A stretch of 9,038 nt of DNA from an uncultured Clostridium sp. (GTDB taxonomy: Bacteria; Bacillota; Clostridia; TANB77; CAG-508): NCBI GenBank assembly GCA_947643945.1, contig CANRXN010000023.1, positions 1 through 9,038 on the forward strand. Direction: 5' to 3'. Each line of letters starts with the position of its first letter. Positions within the stretch are counted from its first letter, which is position 1. The notes beneath the pieces are model-generated. The model was not told where the DNA came from, made no database searches, and saw only the letters and a program-made list of their open reading frames with translations. Both the position numbers and the translations under genes were made by a program. Of this stretch, positions 1-7,479 are shown piece after piece.

Positions 1-1183
1 CTTAAAAACCAGTAAACTTAACACCTCCTCTAATGTTCAATTTGGAGAAGGCGGTGCTGGCACTTTTTCAGATGGAAAACTAACTACTGGTATTAGCAGT
101 CCTTTTTGTCAAAAGGTTTTAGAAGAATTTGTCCATTTTGGTGCACCAAAAGAAATTTTATACCTTTCAAAACCACATATTGGCACAGACAATTTACTTC
201 ATATCATAAAAAATATGAGAGAATATATAGTTAGAAACCGGTGGAACTTTTTACTTTAACACAAAAGTAATTGATTTTAACATTTGCAATCAACAAATTG
301 TAAGCTTGCTTACTCTTTCTAATGGTGTAGAAAAAGAATTTTTAGCAAGCAACGTAATTTTAGCCATTGGGCATAGTGCAAGAGATACCTTTGAAACGCT
401 TTATGGCAAAGGGCTTTTAATGGAACCTAAAAATTTTTCTGTTGGCGTTCGTATCGAACATTTACAAGAATGGATTAATAAGGCGCAATATGGAACTATT
501 ACCAAATTGGCCTTGCCACCTGCAGAATATAAGTTAGCTTATCACTCTTCCTCTGGTCGTTCTTGCTATACTTTTTGTATGTGTCCCCGGTGGTCAAGTT
601 ATGGCTTCTTCGAGTGAAAAAGAAACTGTTGTAACCAATGGTATGAGCTTGTATTTACGTGATGGCCAAAATGCTAATTCTGCTCTTTTAGTTAATGTTA
701 CACCTGACGATTTTAAAGATACTTCTGCTCTAGCTGGCATGTATTTTCAAAAAGAATTAGAGAAAAAGGCTTTTTCCTTAGGTGGCTGTAATTATTATGC
801 CCCTGTGCAAAGAGTAGAAGATTTCTTAAATAATCGTAAATCCACCACCATAGGAGAAGTAACTCCTACTTATCAACCTCGGTGTTACTTTAACCAATTT
901 AAATGAAATTTTGCCAGACTTTGTTAGCCAAACTTTAAAAGAAGGATTACAATTCTTTGAAACAAAGTTAAAAGGCTTTGCCCATCCAGATAGTATCTTA
1001 ACAGGTGTTGAAACAAGAAGTTCTTCTCCTGTAAGAATATTGCGAAATGAAAACTTAATTTCTAACATTTCTGGTCTTTACCCTTGTGGCGAAGGAGCAG
1101 GCTATGCCGGTGGTATCATGTCTGCTAGTGTTGATGGCATCAAATGTGCTATCGCTTTGCTAAAAATTAGCAATTTTGTATGA
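1..1183 (+). CDS. FAD-dependent dehydrogenase (COG2509-type), 5'-partial, read through three CGG +1 frameshifts
   Basis: This is a predicted flavoprotein of the uncharacterised FAD-dependent dehydrogenase family (COG2509-like); the substrate is unknown and it is probably cytoplasmic. The FAD-binding N-terminus lies before base 1. Visible family motifs are FGEGGAGTFSDGKLTTG near the left edge, LAIGHSARDTFE, FSVGVRIEH, CMCPGGQVMASSSE, and the C-terminal LYPCGEGAGYAGGIMSA with VDGI. These lie in four successive frames: 2-238, 240-587, 589-879 and 881-1183 (stop TGA). The joins give about 392 residues. At each join the upstream frame ends at an in-frame CGG (239, 588, 880) and reaches a stop within about ten codons. 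Dropping the C restores RN|GGTF, CP|GGQV and QP|GVTL, which fit the family. No other damage is visible. I therefore annotate one gene translated through +1 frameshifts; the alternative is a pseudogene with three C insertions. Confidence 0.85.
239..241 (+). other. +1 frameshift site 1: AAC-CGG-TGG
   Basis: In-frame CGG in the dehydrogenase gene. Without a shift the frame stops at 257-259. Skipping C239 gives AAC-GGT-GGA-ACT (N-G-G-T) and an open frame to 587 that carries the dehydrogenase motifs. The preceding codon is AAC. Confidence 0.85.
588..590 (+). other. +1 frameshift site 2: CCC-CGG-TGG
   Basis: In-frame CGG. Without a shift the frame stops at 615-617. Skipping C588 gives CCC-GGT-GGT-CAA (P-G-G-Q) and rebuilds the CMCPGGQVMASSSE motif of the family across the join. 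The preceding codon is CCC, the only one of the six where the P-site tRNA could re-pair perfectly after a +1 slip. Confidence 0.87.
880..882 (+). other. +1 frameshift site 3: CCT-CGG-TGT
   Basis: In-frame CGG. Without a shift the frame stops at 904-906. Skipping C880 gives CCT-GGT-GTT-ACT (P-G-V-T) and joins PTYQP to GVTLTNLNEILP, as expected for this part of the family. The preceding codon is CCT. Confidence 0.85.
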
Positions 1184-1187
1184 AATA

Positions 1188-1219
1188 TGATATAATAAAA
1201 TTATTAAAGGTTTAGGAGG
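1188..1219 (+). promoter_or_regulatory. Extended -10 promoter and ribosome binding site for the small ORF
   Basis: TG at 1188-1189 followed by A and TATAAT (1191-1196) forms an extended -10 element; no good -35 is visible. AGGAGG at 1214-1219 lies 7 nt before the ATG at 1227. The short leader and strong Shine-Dalgarno suggest the small ORF is expressed on its own, although read-through from the dehydrogenase gene is possible. Confidence 0.55.
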
Positions 1220-1226
1220 TGCTGTT

Positions 1227-1478
1227 ATGACAATAACAAACAAAACAACGGTCACACTTTACATTGAGGGTACTGTCCCTCTTCTACCAAATAATTCTTG
1301 TAAAGAACCCGACACAATGCTTGAGTCCTTAAACATTCACTCTGAAATAGGAAGCTGTATAATTACAACTGAATATACTAAGAGAAGTTTCAGGAATTTC
1401 GGGAAATTGGTTGCAGAGGAGGGCTGTGAGAAGAATGACAATGGAAGGACAGACGTTATTATTTCTTCAATCGACTGA
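1227..1478 (+). CDS. Hypothetical protein, 83 aa, not recognised
   Basis: I do not recognise this protein. It begins MTITNKTTVTLYIEGTVPLL and ends near GRTDVIISSID. It has no signal peptide, no membrane segment and no metal-binding cluster (cysteines are scattered, about four). The ATG is fixed by AGGAGG 7 nt upstream and an extended -10 promoter just before. The 3' half is visibly richer in G and uses GGC, GGG, AGG and GAG codons more than its neighbours, which hints at a foreign origin or a remnant of a mobile element. It has no in-frame CGG. It sits alone between the dehydrogenase and a terminator, convergent with the cysteine desulfurase. Translation is likely; function is unknown. Confidence 0.55.
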   Translation: MTITNKTTVTLYIEGTVPLLPNNSCKEPDTMLESLNIHSEIGSCIITTEYTKRSFRNFGKLVAEEGCEKNDNGRTDVIISSID

Positions 1479-1486
1479 TTACCCCC

Positions 1487-1524
1487 AAAAAACTGACTGG
1501 CTATATACGAAAGTATGTAGTCAG
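1487..1524 (-). terminator. Intrinsic terminator of the patatin-desulfurase operon
   Basis: A hairpin at 1493-1524 has stems CTGACT/AGTCAG and ATATAC/GTATGT around a GAAA loop (plus strand), with a four-base GGCT bulge. Read on the minus strand it is followed directly by six T (1492-1487). It lies about 50 nt past the desulfurase stop. On the plus strand the hairpin is followed only by CCTTTGATATTT, so it would be a weak stop for the small ORF in that direction. Confidence 0.75.
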
Positions 1525-1571
1525 CCTTTGATATTTAATAATGTTTTCTAAAAAATTTTACTTATTCATTT

Positions 1572-2711
1572 TTAACCCTTAAGTTTTCCAATAATTTCTA
1601 CCAAAGATTCCACCAAATAATCTACATCTTCTTTTGTATTGTCTTCCCCAAAGGTAACTCTAAGTGAGCCACTGGCTAACTCATTAGAAAGTCCTATTGC
1701 TTCTAAAACATGAGAAGGAGCTGATGAACCTGATGTACAAGCTGAGCCTGCTGATGCACAAATTCCTTTCGCATCTAAGTTTAATAATAGAGCTTCACCA
1801 TCAATGTTGGAGAAGGCAAAATTGGCGTTGCCTGGAAGCCTTGCTTGCATTCCCCCATTTAATATAGCTCCTTCTATCTTTTCTTGTACTTTACTTACAA
1901 AATCGTCTCTTAATGTTTTTAAATGCGCCATATGCTCTGGTAAATGTAATTTTGCAAGTTCACAAGCTTTTCCTAATCCTACAATTCCTGCTACATTTTC
2001 TGTTCCTGCTCTTTTATTTTTTTCTTGATGTCCACCTTCCATAAATTTTTGAAATTCAATTCCGCTTCTTACATATAATGCGCCTATCCCTTTTGGTGCA
2101 TATAATTTGTGACCAGATAAAGATAAACTGTCAATTCCCATTTTCTTTACATCAATCGGCACATTTCCACAGGCTTGCACCGCATCCGTATGGAATACAC
2201 TGTTGTACATCCTTGCAATTTTTGAAATCATCTCAATTGGCTGTATACTTCCAATTTCGTTATTAGCAAACATGATGGTAATTAATATCGTGTCATTTCG
2301 AATAGCATTTCTTAATTCTTCTATATCAATAATTCCTTCTTTGTTTACGTTTAAATAGGTTACTTCAAATCCTTCTTTTTCTAAGCTCTGGCATGTATGA
2401 AGTACGGCTGGATGCTCTATTTTAGATGTTATAATGTGTTTTCCTTTTTTTCGATTATTATAAGCGATTCCTTTGATTATGGTATTATCACTTTCTGACC
2501 CACAACCGGTAAAATAAATCTCATGGCTGTTACAGCCAATTAAGTTTGCTACTTTTTTTCTAGCTTCTTCTATCGCTTTTTTAGAAATTCTTCCTATACT
2601 ATAAAGCGAAGAGGCATTTCCATATTTTTCACTAAAGTACGGTAACATTTCTTGCATAACTTCTTCTTTTACTCTTGTTGTGGCTGCATTATCAAAATAT
2701 CTTATTTTCAT
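1572..2711 (-). CDS. Cysteine desulfurase, NifS/IscS family
   Basis: PLP-dependent enzyme that takes sulfur from L-cysteine as an enzyme persulfide, for Fe-S cluster or tRNA thiolation pathways; cytoplasmic. The 379 residues are a full family length. Landmarks: YFDNAATT at the N-terminus, His100 (KIEHPAV) stacking on PLP, HTDAVQ with Asp176 and Gln179, the PLP lysine Lys202 in SLSGHKLYAPKG, RAGTEN near 234-239, and the persulfide cysteine Cys325 in SAGSACTSGSS. The ATG follows a GAAAGGAAG ribosome binding site. A TATAAT-like -10 at 2749-2744 could give an internal promoter, but the gene starts 69 nt after the phospholipase stop and is probably co-transcribed with it. No IscU, IscR or ThiI/MnmA gene is visible in the window, so the exact partner is unknown. 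It has no in-frame CGG and is unbroken. Confidence 0.95.
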   Translation of the reverse strand: MKIRYFDNAATTRVKEEVMQEMLPYFSEKYGNASSLYSIGRISKKAIEEARKKVANLIGCNSHEIYFTGCGSESDNTIIKGIAYNNRKKGKHIITSKIEHPAVLHTCQSLEKEGFEVTYLNVNKEGIIDIEELRNAIRNDTILITIMFANNEIGSIQPIEMISKIARMYNSVFHTDAVQACGNVPIDVKKMGIDSLSLSGHKLYAPKGIGALYVRSGIEFQKFMEGGHQEKNKRAGTENVAGIVGLGKACELAKLHLPEHMAHLKTLRDDFVSKVQEKIEGAILNGGMQARLPGNANFAFSNIDGEALLLNLDAKGICASAGSACTSGSSAPSHVLEAIGLSNELASGSLRVTFGEDNTKEDVDYLVESLVEIIGKLKG

Positions 2712-2780
2712 TGCTTTTCTTCCTTTCTCTTTTTGTATATAGTATTATATTCAAATTGTCTTATTATGCTTCTTAATTTC

Positions 2781-3647
2781 CTATACTTTTTCGTTAAATA
2801 ATTCTTTTATTTTGGCTAAATTTTGCATAACCGCTTGGTAACCAAATTGATAGCATTTATCCATTTTTTCTATATCCAAAAGTCCAGTTTTATCGGTTGA
2901 AATAGTTAATATAAAATCACTTTGCTCTAAACTTTCTTCTGAAATTTTATTACCCATGATGTCAATGGTTCGCATTGCAATATCCATTACATTACTGTTT
3001 TCGTCAATATCATCTGCTTTAAAATTGATGGCAATTACTTTATTGGCCCCTTGCTTTTTTACCTCTATTACAGGAATGTTGTCTAATACACCGCCATCTA
3101 AGAATTTATAATCTTTAAAATCACAAGGACAAAAAACGCCAGGAAAACTGCTACTTGCTCTTACTGCTTTTCCAATTGGAATATCGGTAATATACTGCGA
3201 CGTATCTTTATTCTTTGCTGGAATTTGGTTCGTAAATACATATTCTTTTGAAGATTTTACATCTACACTAGGAATGACTAGTGGCATATTGGTAATGTCA
3301 CTTATTTTTCTTATCCCTTTTCGAATGGCAATATTGTTATAGGCTTTTTCAATACTTTCTCCTGTTTTTAAACCTGAAATATGAAAACTTTTATTTTTCA
3401 TAAAGTTCCCTATTCCCGATACAATAGGAATAGAATTCATTTCTACTACGTCTTTGGCATATCTTTTAAACAATATGTATATATAATAAGGCGAATATCC
3501 CATGGCATATAAAGAAGCAACTAAACTTCCTGAGCTAGTTCCTCCTATTACATCAATTTTTATTCCATTATCCTCTAATGCTTTTAAGGCTCCTGCATGG
3601 GCAATTCCTCTAATTCCTCCACCAGATAAAGCAACTCCTAATTTCAA
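2781..3647 (-). CDS. Patatin-like phospholipase (RssA/NTE-type esterase)
   Basis: Predicted serine lipid acyl hydrolase, 288 aa, with no signal peptide. The patatin elements are in order: the glycine-rich oxyanion loop LSGGGIRGIAHAG (residues 8-19), the nucleophile elbow GGTSSGS with Ser38, and the Ser-Asp dyad partner Asp184 in FLDGGVLDNIP. SSSFPGVFCP just before the dyad is also typical. The start is TTG (3647-3645), chosen because AAGGTG lies about 6 nt upstream, the oxyanion loop begins a few residues later, and no ATG occurs upstream in frame. A weak promoter may lie upstream (TATAAT at 3681-3676 with a poor -35). It heads the probable two-gene unit with the cysteine desulfurase; the functional link between the two is not obvious. 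Confidence 0.9.
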   Translation of the reverse strand: MKLGVALSGGGIRGIAHAGALKALEDNGIKIDVIGGTSSGSLVASLYAMGYSPYYIYILFKRYAKDVVEMNSIPIVSGIGNFMKNKSFHISGLKTGESIEKAYNNIAIRKGIRKISDITNMPLVIPSVDVKSSKEYVFTNQIPAKNKDTSQYITDIPIGKAVRASSSFPGVFCPCDFKDYKFLDGGVLDNIPVIEVKKQGANKVIAINFKADDIDENSNVMDIAMRTIDIMGNKISEESLEQSDFILTISTDKTGLLDIEKMDKCYQFGYQAVMQNLAKIKELFNEKV

Positions 3648-3675
3648 TTTGACACCTTCTTTTTTTGTTTTTCTT

Positions 3676-3681
3676 ATTATA
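3676..3681 (-). promoter_or_regulatory. Possible -10 box for the phospholipase-desulfurase unit
   Basis: TATAAT on the minus strand, 29 nt before the TTG start and downstream of the big hairpin that should end the previous operon. The matching -35 region is poor (AATTCA-like), so this is tentative. Confidence 0.4.
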
Positions 3682-3753
3682 AGTATTTACTAATATTATG
3701 AATTTAAACTTTAAAATGCTATAACTTAAATAATGATTGTAAAAGTTATCTGC

Positions 3754-3841
3754 CAATACCAATAAAAAAAGAATAGTTAAAGGTTATGATGGAAATAGCT
3801 TGACCTATTAACCTTTAACTATTCTTTTTTTATTGGTATTG
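3754..3841 (-). terminator. 33-bp perfect inverted repeat, probable bidirectional terminator
   Basis: The arms 3754-3786 and 3809-3841 are perfect reverse complements (33 bp) around a 22-nt loop. The core GAATAGTTAAAGGTTA pairs with its complement, and each strand has a run of seven T in the descending arm. It lies 32 nt past the stop of the WG-repeat gene, so it should end that operon. The arm is longer and more perfect than most intrinsic terminators need, so a palindromic repeat element is also possible. Confidence 0.7.
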
Positions 3842-3872
3842 ACAATTTTACTTGTATAAAATTTTTAAATTC

Positions 3873-5619
3873 TTATTTTGAACCCATGTTAGCATTGGTA
3901 TAATAAAATTCTCCTACGCCATAATTTACTTTATAATAATCTCCTATAAAAAATGGTTGTAATTTATTTTCTAGTTCATAAACTGGCGCTATTATTTCTT
4001 TTCCTTGGGAATCAATTACACCCCATTTACCGTCTTTTTTTACACCCGCAAAACCATAGGAATTAAATTCGGTTGCTCTTTCATATTGATACTCTACTAT
4101 TTGTTTTCCTGTGCGGTCTACATAGCCATATTGATTGTCCTTTGCTGAAACAAATAACGAATTTCCAGGATATACTTCTGTATTTTTTAGTTCTTTTCCT
4201 TCTTCATTAAAATACCTTGTTTGGGTTTCATTGTATATTTTTATGATATCCTTTTCTTTTTCGATTGTTGCATTTTCCATTTCACAAATCTTTTCCATAT
4301 TTCTTGCATAAATTTGTGTTGTTTTATTTTGTGCTAGTGTTGTTTCAATTAAGTCTGTGTCCTGAATTTTTTGCATAGAATTATAGATGGCTTCAACTTT
4401 TGTTTTTCCCATTTCGTCTATAATTCCTAATTTTCCTTCTTCATTACTTGCTAAAAAGTAATTGTCATATAAATATTCCATATAATTATATTTTTCTTCA
4501 ATCAGTGTTTTTCCATTTTTGTCTATTAAGCCATATTTTGTTCCATTTTCGTTATTAATCTTAATTTTATAGTTGTTGTTGCTTGTCTCTACTATTACCG
4601 TATTTGGTGAAATATTTGCTTGTGCACCATTTTTGTCATATACTATGGTTTCTTGCTCATTTTTAGCATAAACATACATACCAGTTATATCAATTTCTGG
4701 ATATTTAATAGGAACTATTACTTGCCCGAAGTAAGTTAGCCACTCCATATTTTTTACTTTTTTCTACGACTAGTAGTTCATTGGTTTCGTCATATTGAAT
4801 GGATTGATATTCATGGTTTACCATTAGTTCTTGATTTTTATTGACACCATATTGTCCATTTTTTGCACAAATTAAATAGGCATTATCATTATCGTTTATG
4901 TTGGTAATTCTTGAAATTTCTGTATACTCTGGTTTTAAAATTTCTTTTCCTTTATGATTTAAATAGCCATAACGGTAACCTTCTTCTGTTTTCGTTGATA
5001 CGATATAACCTGCATATTGATAATGATTTTCTTCGGTATAATAACCATCTACTTTTACTTCTTGATAGGCTATTTCTACCATTTTATTGCCTTTTATATT
5101 AATTACTCCCACTTTGTCATTTTGCTTTACTAGTAGTTCTCCTTCTTTATATGGCAAGCTATCAATTTCGTCATAAATTGGTTTTGTAATTTGCTTTCCT
5201 TCAAAATTAATTAGACCATATTTTCCATCTTGACAATAGGTTAAGACACTTTTTTCATACATTAAATCACTTGATATGTTTTTTAGTCGAATTGGTTGAA
5301 CTTCTGTATATTGGGTTAATATCTCTTCTTGGTTACAATTTAGCACCTTACTTGCCTGTTCTTGGTAACAAATAAAAAACTCTTTTTCAGGATTTGGTAT
5401 TTTTACTTCTTCATATTCCGGCTTTACTACAATATTTCCTTGTTTGTCGATTACACCATATTGATTTTCTTGTTTTAAAATAAAATAATTATATTGGTTC
5501 ACTTTTGCGATTTCATAGGTTTTTCCTTGTTCTTCCACAAGTCGAAAAATCCCTACTGATGCAATTGCTCCCAATATTAGAATTATAATTATTAAAGTTG
5601 CCACATATCTTTTTTTCAT
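3873..5619 (-). CDS. Membrane-anchored WG-repeat protein, read through one CGG +1 frameshift
   Basis: An N-terminal membrane segment (MKKRYVATLIIIILILGAI) is followed by an extracytoplasmic domain of about ten WG-type repeats of the form YGVIDxxGxxIVxPxYxEI. Examples are QYGVIDKQGNIVVKPEY, KYGLINFEGKQITKPIY, RYGYLNHKGKEILKPEY, KYGLIDKNGKTLIEEKY and KWGVIDSQGKEIIAPVY. WG repeats are thought to form beta-rich binding surfaces; the ligand is unknown. The reading frame changes inside repeat six at CGG (4728-4726). Skipping one C gives KYGVANLLGQVIVPIKYPEI, a normal repeat. The product is then 297 + 284 = 581 residues. Without the shift the upstream frame stops at 4707-4705. Downstream, an ATG at 4748 would start in mid-repeat with no ribosome binding site, so a second separate gene is unlikely. 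The gene starts 29 nt after the CorC-like gene, with GAGAGG about 12 nt before the ATG. Confidence 0.85.
4726..4728 (-). other. +1 frameshift site 4: CTT-CGG-GCA
   Basis: In-frame CGG on the minus strand in the WG-repeat gene. Skipping the C (plus-strand G4728) gives CTT-GGG-CAA (L-G-Q) and keeps the repeat register YGVxNxxGxxIVPxxY. CTT before an arginine codon resembles the known +1 site CUU-AGG of yeast Ty1. Confidence 0.88.
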
Positions 5620-5648
5620 TTTTATTCTATTCCTCTCTAAAAAAGTTT

Positions 5649-6968
5649 TTACTCTTCTTCTACTTGTATTTTTTCTATATTGTTTTTACAAGCTTTTACT
5701 TTTAAGATTCTTTTATCTTCATATTCTTCTATTTTGTAAGTAACGGTTTCTGTATCAATTGTTGGTAGTTCCTCTTCTTCTGGAATTCTTCCTAGTTTTT
5801 CTTGTAAATAACCTGAAATGGTATCATAATCTCCTTCTGGAATTTTGGCATCTAGTAGTTTATTGACATCATTAATGGTCATACTTCCACTTAAGAAAAA
5901 GGTGTTAGTATCAATTTGTTCGTATTCTTTTTCTTCTTTGTCATATTCGTCAAAAATATCTCCTACTAATTCTTCTAAAATATCCTCCATGGTAATTAAA
6001 CCTGCTGTTCCTCCATATTCGTCTACAATGATTGCAATTTGTTTTTTGTTTTTTTGTAATTCTTTAAATACTTCATTGATTAATCTATTTTGGGATACAA
6101 AATAAGCATCTTTTACTACGTTTTTAACTTTAAATGTTTTTTTGTTGATATTTTTTAGAACATCTTTTACATATAAAATTCCTTTAATTTCGTCAATGGT
6201 TTCGTCATATACAGGAATTCTACTATAACGGTATTCTTCGGCAGAGAGTTCGTGTAATAATTCTTCATTACTAATGTTAATATCTACGGCAAAAATGTCT
6301 TTTCTGTGCCTCATAATTTCACTTACGGTAATGTCATTAAATTCAAATACATTGTTAATCAGTTCTTTTTCTTCTTCTTGAATGGTTCCTTTTTCTTCTC
6401 CTTGATCGATTAACATTTTGATTTCTTCTTCTGTTACAGATTCTTCGTCATTTTCTCCTACACCAAATAGTTTAGATACGGCATTTGTTACGGCTGTTAA
6501 GAATTTTACAAATGGCGCTGTTATAATCGAAATAGCTCTAATGATTCCAATAGTTGTAAATGATATCTTTTCATAATTTTTCATAGCAAATCTTTTTGGT
6601 ACTAATTCCCCAAATATTAAGGTGAAGAATGATAATATGATGGTTATTAAGATAATAGAAACACTCTTCCATATGCCAAGACTAATAAATGGCATTACTT
6701 TAAATAAAACTGGTGCTAATTTCTCGGCAAAGGCATCGCTTGCAAAGGCACTAGATAAAAATCCCGCTAAGGTAATTCCTATTTGTATGGTTGCTAAGAA
6801 TTTGCTTGGTGATTTTATCATTTTTTCAATTTGTTTTGCTTTTTTGTTTCCTTCTTTTGCTTGTTTTTCGATTTTTGCATCGTTTAAAGATATAAATGCA
6901 ATTTCAGCCGCTGCAAAAAAGGCATTTAAGGCAATTAATAAAACTAACATCGCAATTTGTGATATCAT
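5649..6968 (-). CDS. CNNM/CorC-HlyC (hemolysin C-like) transmembrane CBS protein
   Basis: Polytopic inner-membrane protein of 439 aa. Residues about 1-190 form a CNNM/DUF21 domain: a first helix MLVLLIALNAFFAAAEIAFI, further hydrophobic segments, and FGELVPKRFA, a hallmark of the family. A CBS pair follows at about 205-330 (YSRIPVYDETIDEIKGILYV, IAIIVDEYGGTAGLITMEDILEELVGDI), and then a CorC_HlyC C-terminal domain at about 345-425 (FFLSGSMTINDVN, GDYDTISGYL). Members are linked to Mg2+ or other divalent cation transport or efflux; the name hemolysin is historical. The ATG follows AGGAG by about 10 nt and a clear promoter at 7030-7002. It is first in an operon with the WG-repeat gene, 29 nt apart. 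It has no in-frame CGG. Confidence 0.93.
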   Translation of the reverse strand: MISQIAMLVLLIALNAFFAAAEIAFISLNDAKIEKQAKEGNKKAKQIEKMIKSPSKFLATIQIGITLAGFLSSAFASDAFAEKLAPVLFKVMPFISLGIWKSVSIILITIILSFFTLIFGELVPKRFAMKNYEKISFTTIGIIRAISIITAPFVKFLTAVTNAVSKLFGVGENDEESVTEEEIKMLIDQGEEKGTIQEEEKELINNVFEFNDITVSEIMRHRKDIFAVDINISNEELLHELSAEEYRYSRIPVYDETIDEIKGILYVKDVLKNINKKTFKVKNVVKDAYFVSQNRLINEVFKELQKNKKQIAIIVDEYGGTAGLITMEDILEELVGDIFDEYDKEEKEYEQIDTNTFFLSGSMTINDVNKLLDAKIPEGDYDTISGYLQEKLGRIPEEEELPTIDTETVTYKIEEYEDKRILKVKACKNNIEKIQVEEE

Positions 6969-7001
6969 TTATTATCGACTCCTTTTGTTTTCGTTTTTCT
7001 T

Positions 7002-7030
7002 ATTATATCCGTTTTTTGTTTTTTTTTCAA
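7002..7030 (-). promoter_or_regulatory. SigA-type promoter of the CorC-like/WG-repeat operon
   Basis: Minus strand: TTGAAA (7030-7025), a 17-nt spacer, TATAAT (7007-7002), then the ATG 33 nt beyond at 6968. Spacing and both hexamers match the vegetative consensus well, and the spacer is A-rich. Confidence 0.75.
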
Positions 7031-7047
7031 TCTTTTTTTGTTGATTG

Positions 7048-7170
7048 TTAAATTTCTTCTATATTCTCTACTATTACTTCTAATTTGTTGTTTATTTCTC
7101 CTTGAATGGCTATCATATCGTTTTTTCTCACTTTCTTTTTTGCTGTTGTTTTTAGTTCTTTAAAAAGCAC
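7048..7170 (-). pseudogene. Short ORF or 3' remnant of a gene, not recognised
   Basis: An open frame follows a stop at 7185-7183 and ends at TAA 7050-7048. From the GTG at 7170 it reads VLFKELKTTAKKKVRKNDMI and then AIQGEINNKLEVIVENIEEI, 40 residues. No ribosome binding site precedes the GTG, or the ATG at 7116. The lysine-rich, then KNDMIAIQGEI, pattern recalls the end of an OB-fold protein, but this is only an impression. Its 5' end lies inside an inverted repeat and hairpin, so it may be a truncated gene. It could equally be chance coding. Confidence 0.25.
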
Positions 7171-7252
7171 TAAAACGCCACGTTAGTGGCGCATTTAATG
7201 TATTGTATCTCTTTGGTTAAATTTCTTTGATTCAAATTTAGTGCTTTTAAAG
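7158..7252. repeat. Inverted repeat pair enclosing a hairpin
   Basis: The left arm 7158-7174 (CTTTAAAAAGCACTAAA) and right arm 7237-7252 (TTTAGTGCTTTTAAAG) are reverse complements except for one extra A, and lie 62 nt apart. A GC-rich hairpin sits between them close to the left arm. The stretch 7183-7298 has no convincing ORF on either strand. It could be a folded RNA leader or terminator for minus-strand transcription, or the ends of a small decayed element. Confidence 0.5.
7163..7191 (-). terminator. Probable intrinsic terminator downstream of the pilin-SUMF1 region
   Basis: The hairpin CGCCAC-TAAC-GTGGCG (minus strand, 7191-7176) is the most GC-rich stem in the region. On the minus strand it is followed by TTTTAGTGCTTTTT. 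It lies beyond the pilin-SUMF1 gene and the SUMF1 fragment and before the next promoter. Confidence 0.6.
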
Positions 7253-7298
7253 CTACTTTCGCAAAATCTACAGTTTTAGTTTTCTTAAGCCATCAGTT

Positions 7299-7479
7299 CT
7301 ACAAGTATAAAGCAAGGCAAAAGCCACCAGTAGTAAGAGGATTCATAATTGCACGATAAGAAGCCGGGTTACTAGTTCCATCGATATTGTATGTTCCTCC
7401 ACGAAATACTCGATATCACTTTGTTCTGTACTATATCCATAAGCATATGGCTCTGTATATTCTTCTGTTGAATTATAAA
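7299..7479 (-). pseudogene. Decayed C-terminal fragment of a second SUMF1-domain protein
   Basis: Two frames hold adjoining parts of a SUMF1 C-terminus: NSTEEYTEPYAYGYSTEQSD in one, then RVFRGGTYNIDGTSNPASYR and AIMNPLTTGGFCLALYL, ending in TAG at 7301-7299. RVFRGG, NPASYR and the LALYL end are typical of the family, and the copy parallels IIRGG, APASYR and GFRVVL of the neighbouring live gene. The break is near GATATCGAGTATTTC and has no CGG, so it differs from the six frameshift sites. There is no start codon or upstream catalytic part. It follows the stop of the intact gene directly, suggesting a tandem duplicate that decayed. Confidence 0.65.

Noticed and set aside
826..1068. Minus-strand ORF opposite the dehydrogenase
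   Set aside because: It lies antisense to conserved dehydrogenase sequence, has no recognisable domain and no clear ribosome binding site; a shadow.
1..1183. Ordinary pseudogene explanation for the dehydrogenase
   Set aside because: All three lesions are the same event (extra C before GGN, creating an in-frame CGG), with no other stops, deletions or loss of motifs. The same lesion recurs in two unrelated genes. Not formally excluded without relatives.
3873..4748. Separate downstream WG-repeat gene starting at ATG 4748
   Set aside because: The start lies in the middle of a repeat, overlaps the upstream frame, has no ribosome binding site and lacks a leader, whereas the +1 join gives a perfect repeat.
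6622..7044. 140-codon plus-strand ORF opposite the CorC-like gene
   Set aside because: It is antisense to the conserved membrane domain and its hydrophobic composition follows from the opposite strand; a shadow.
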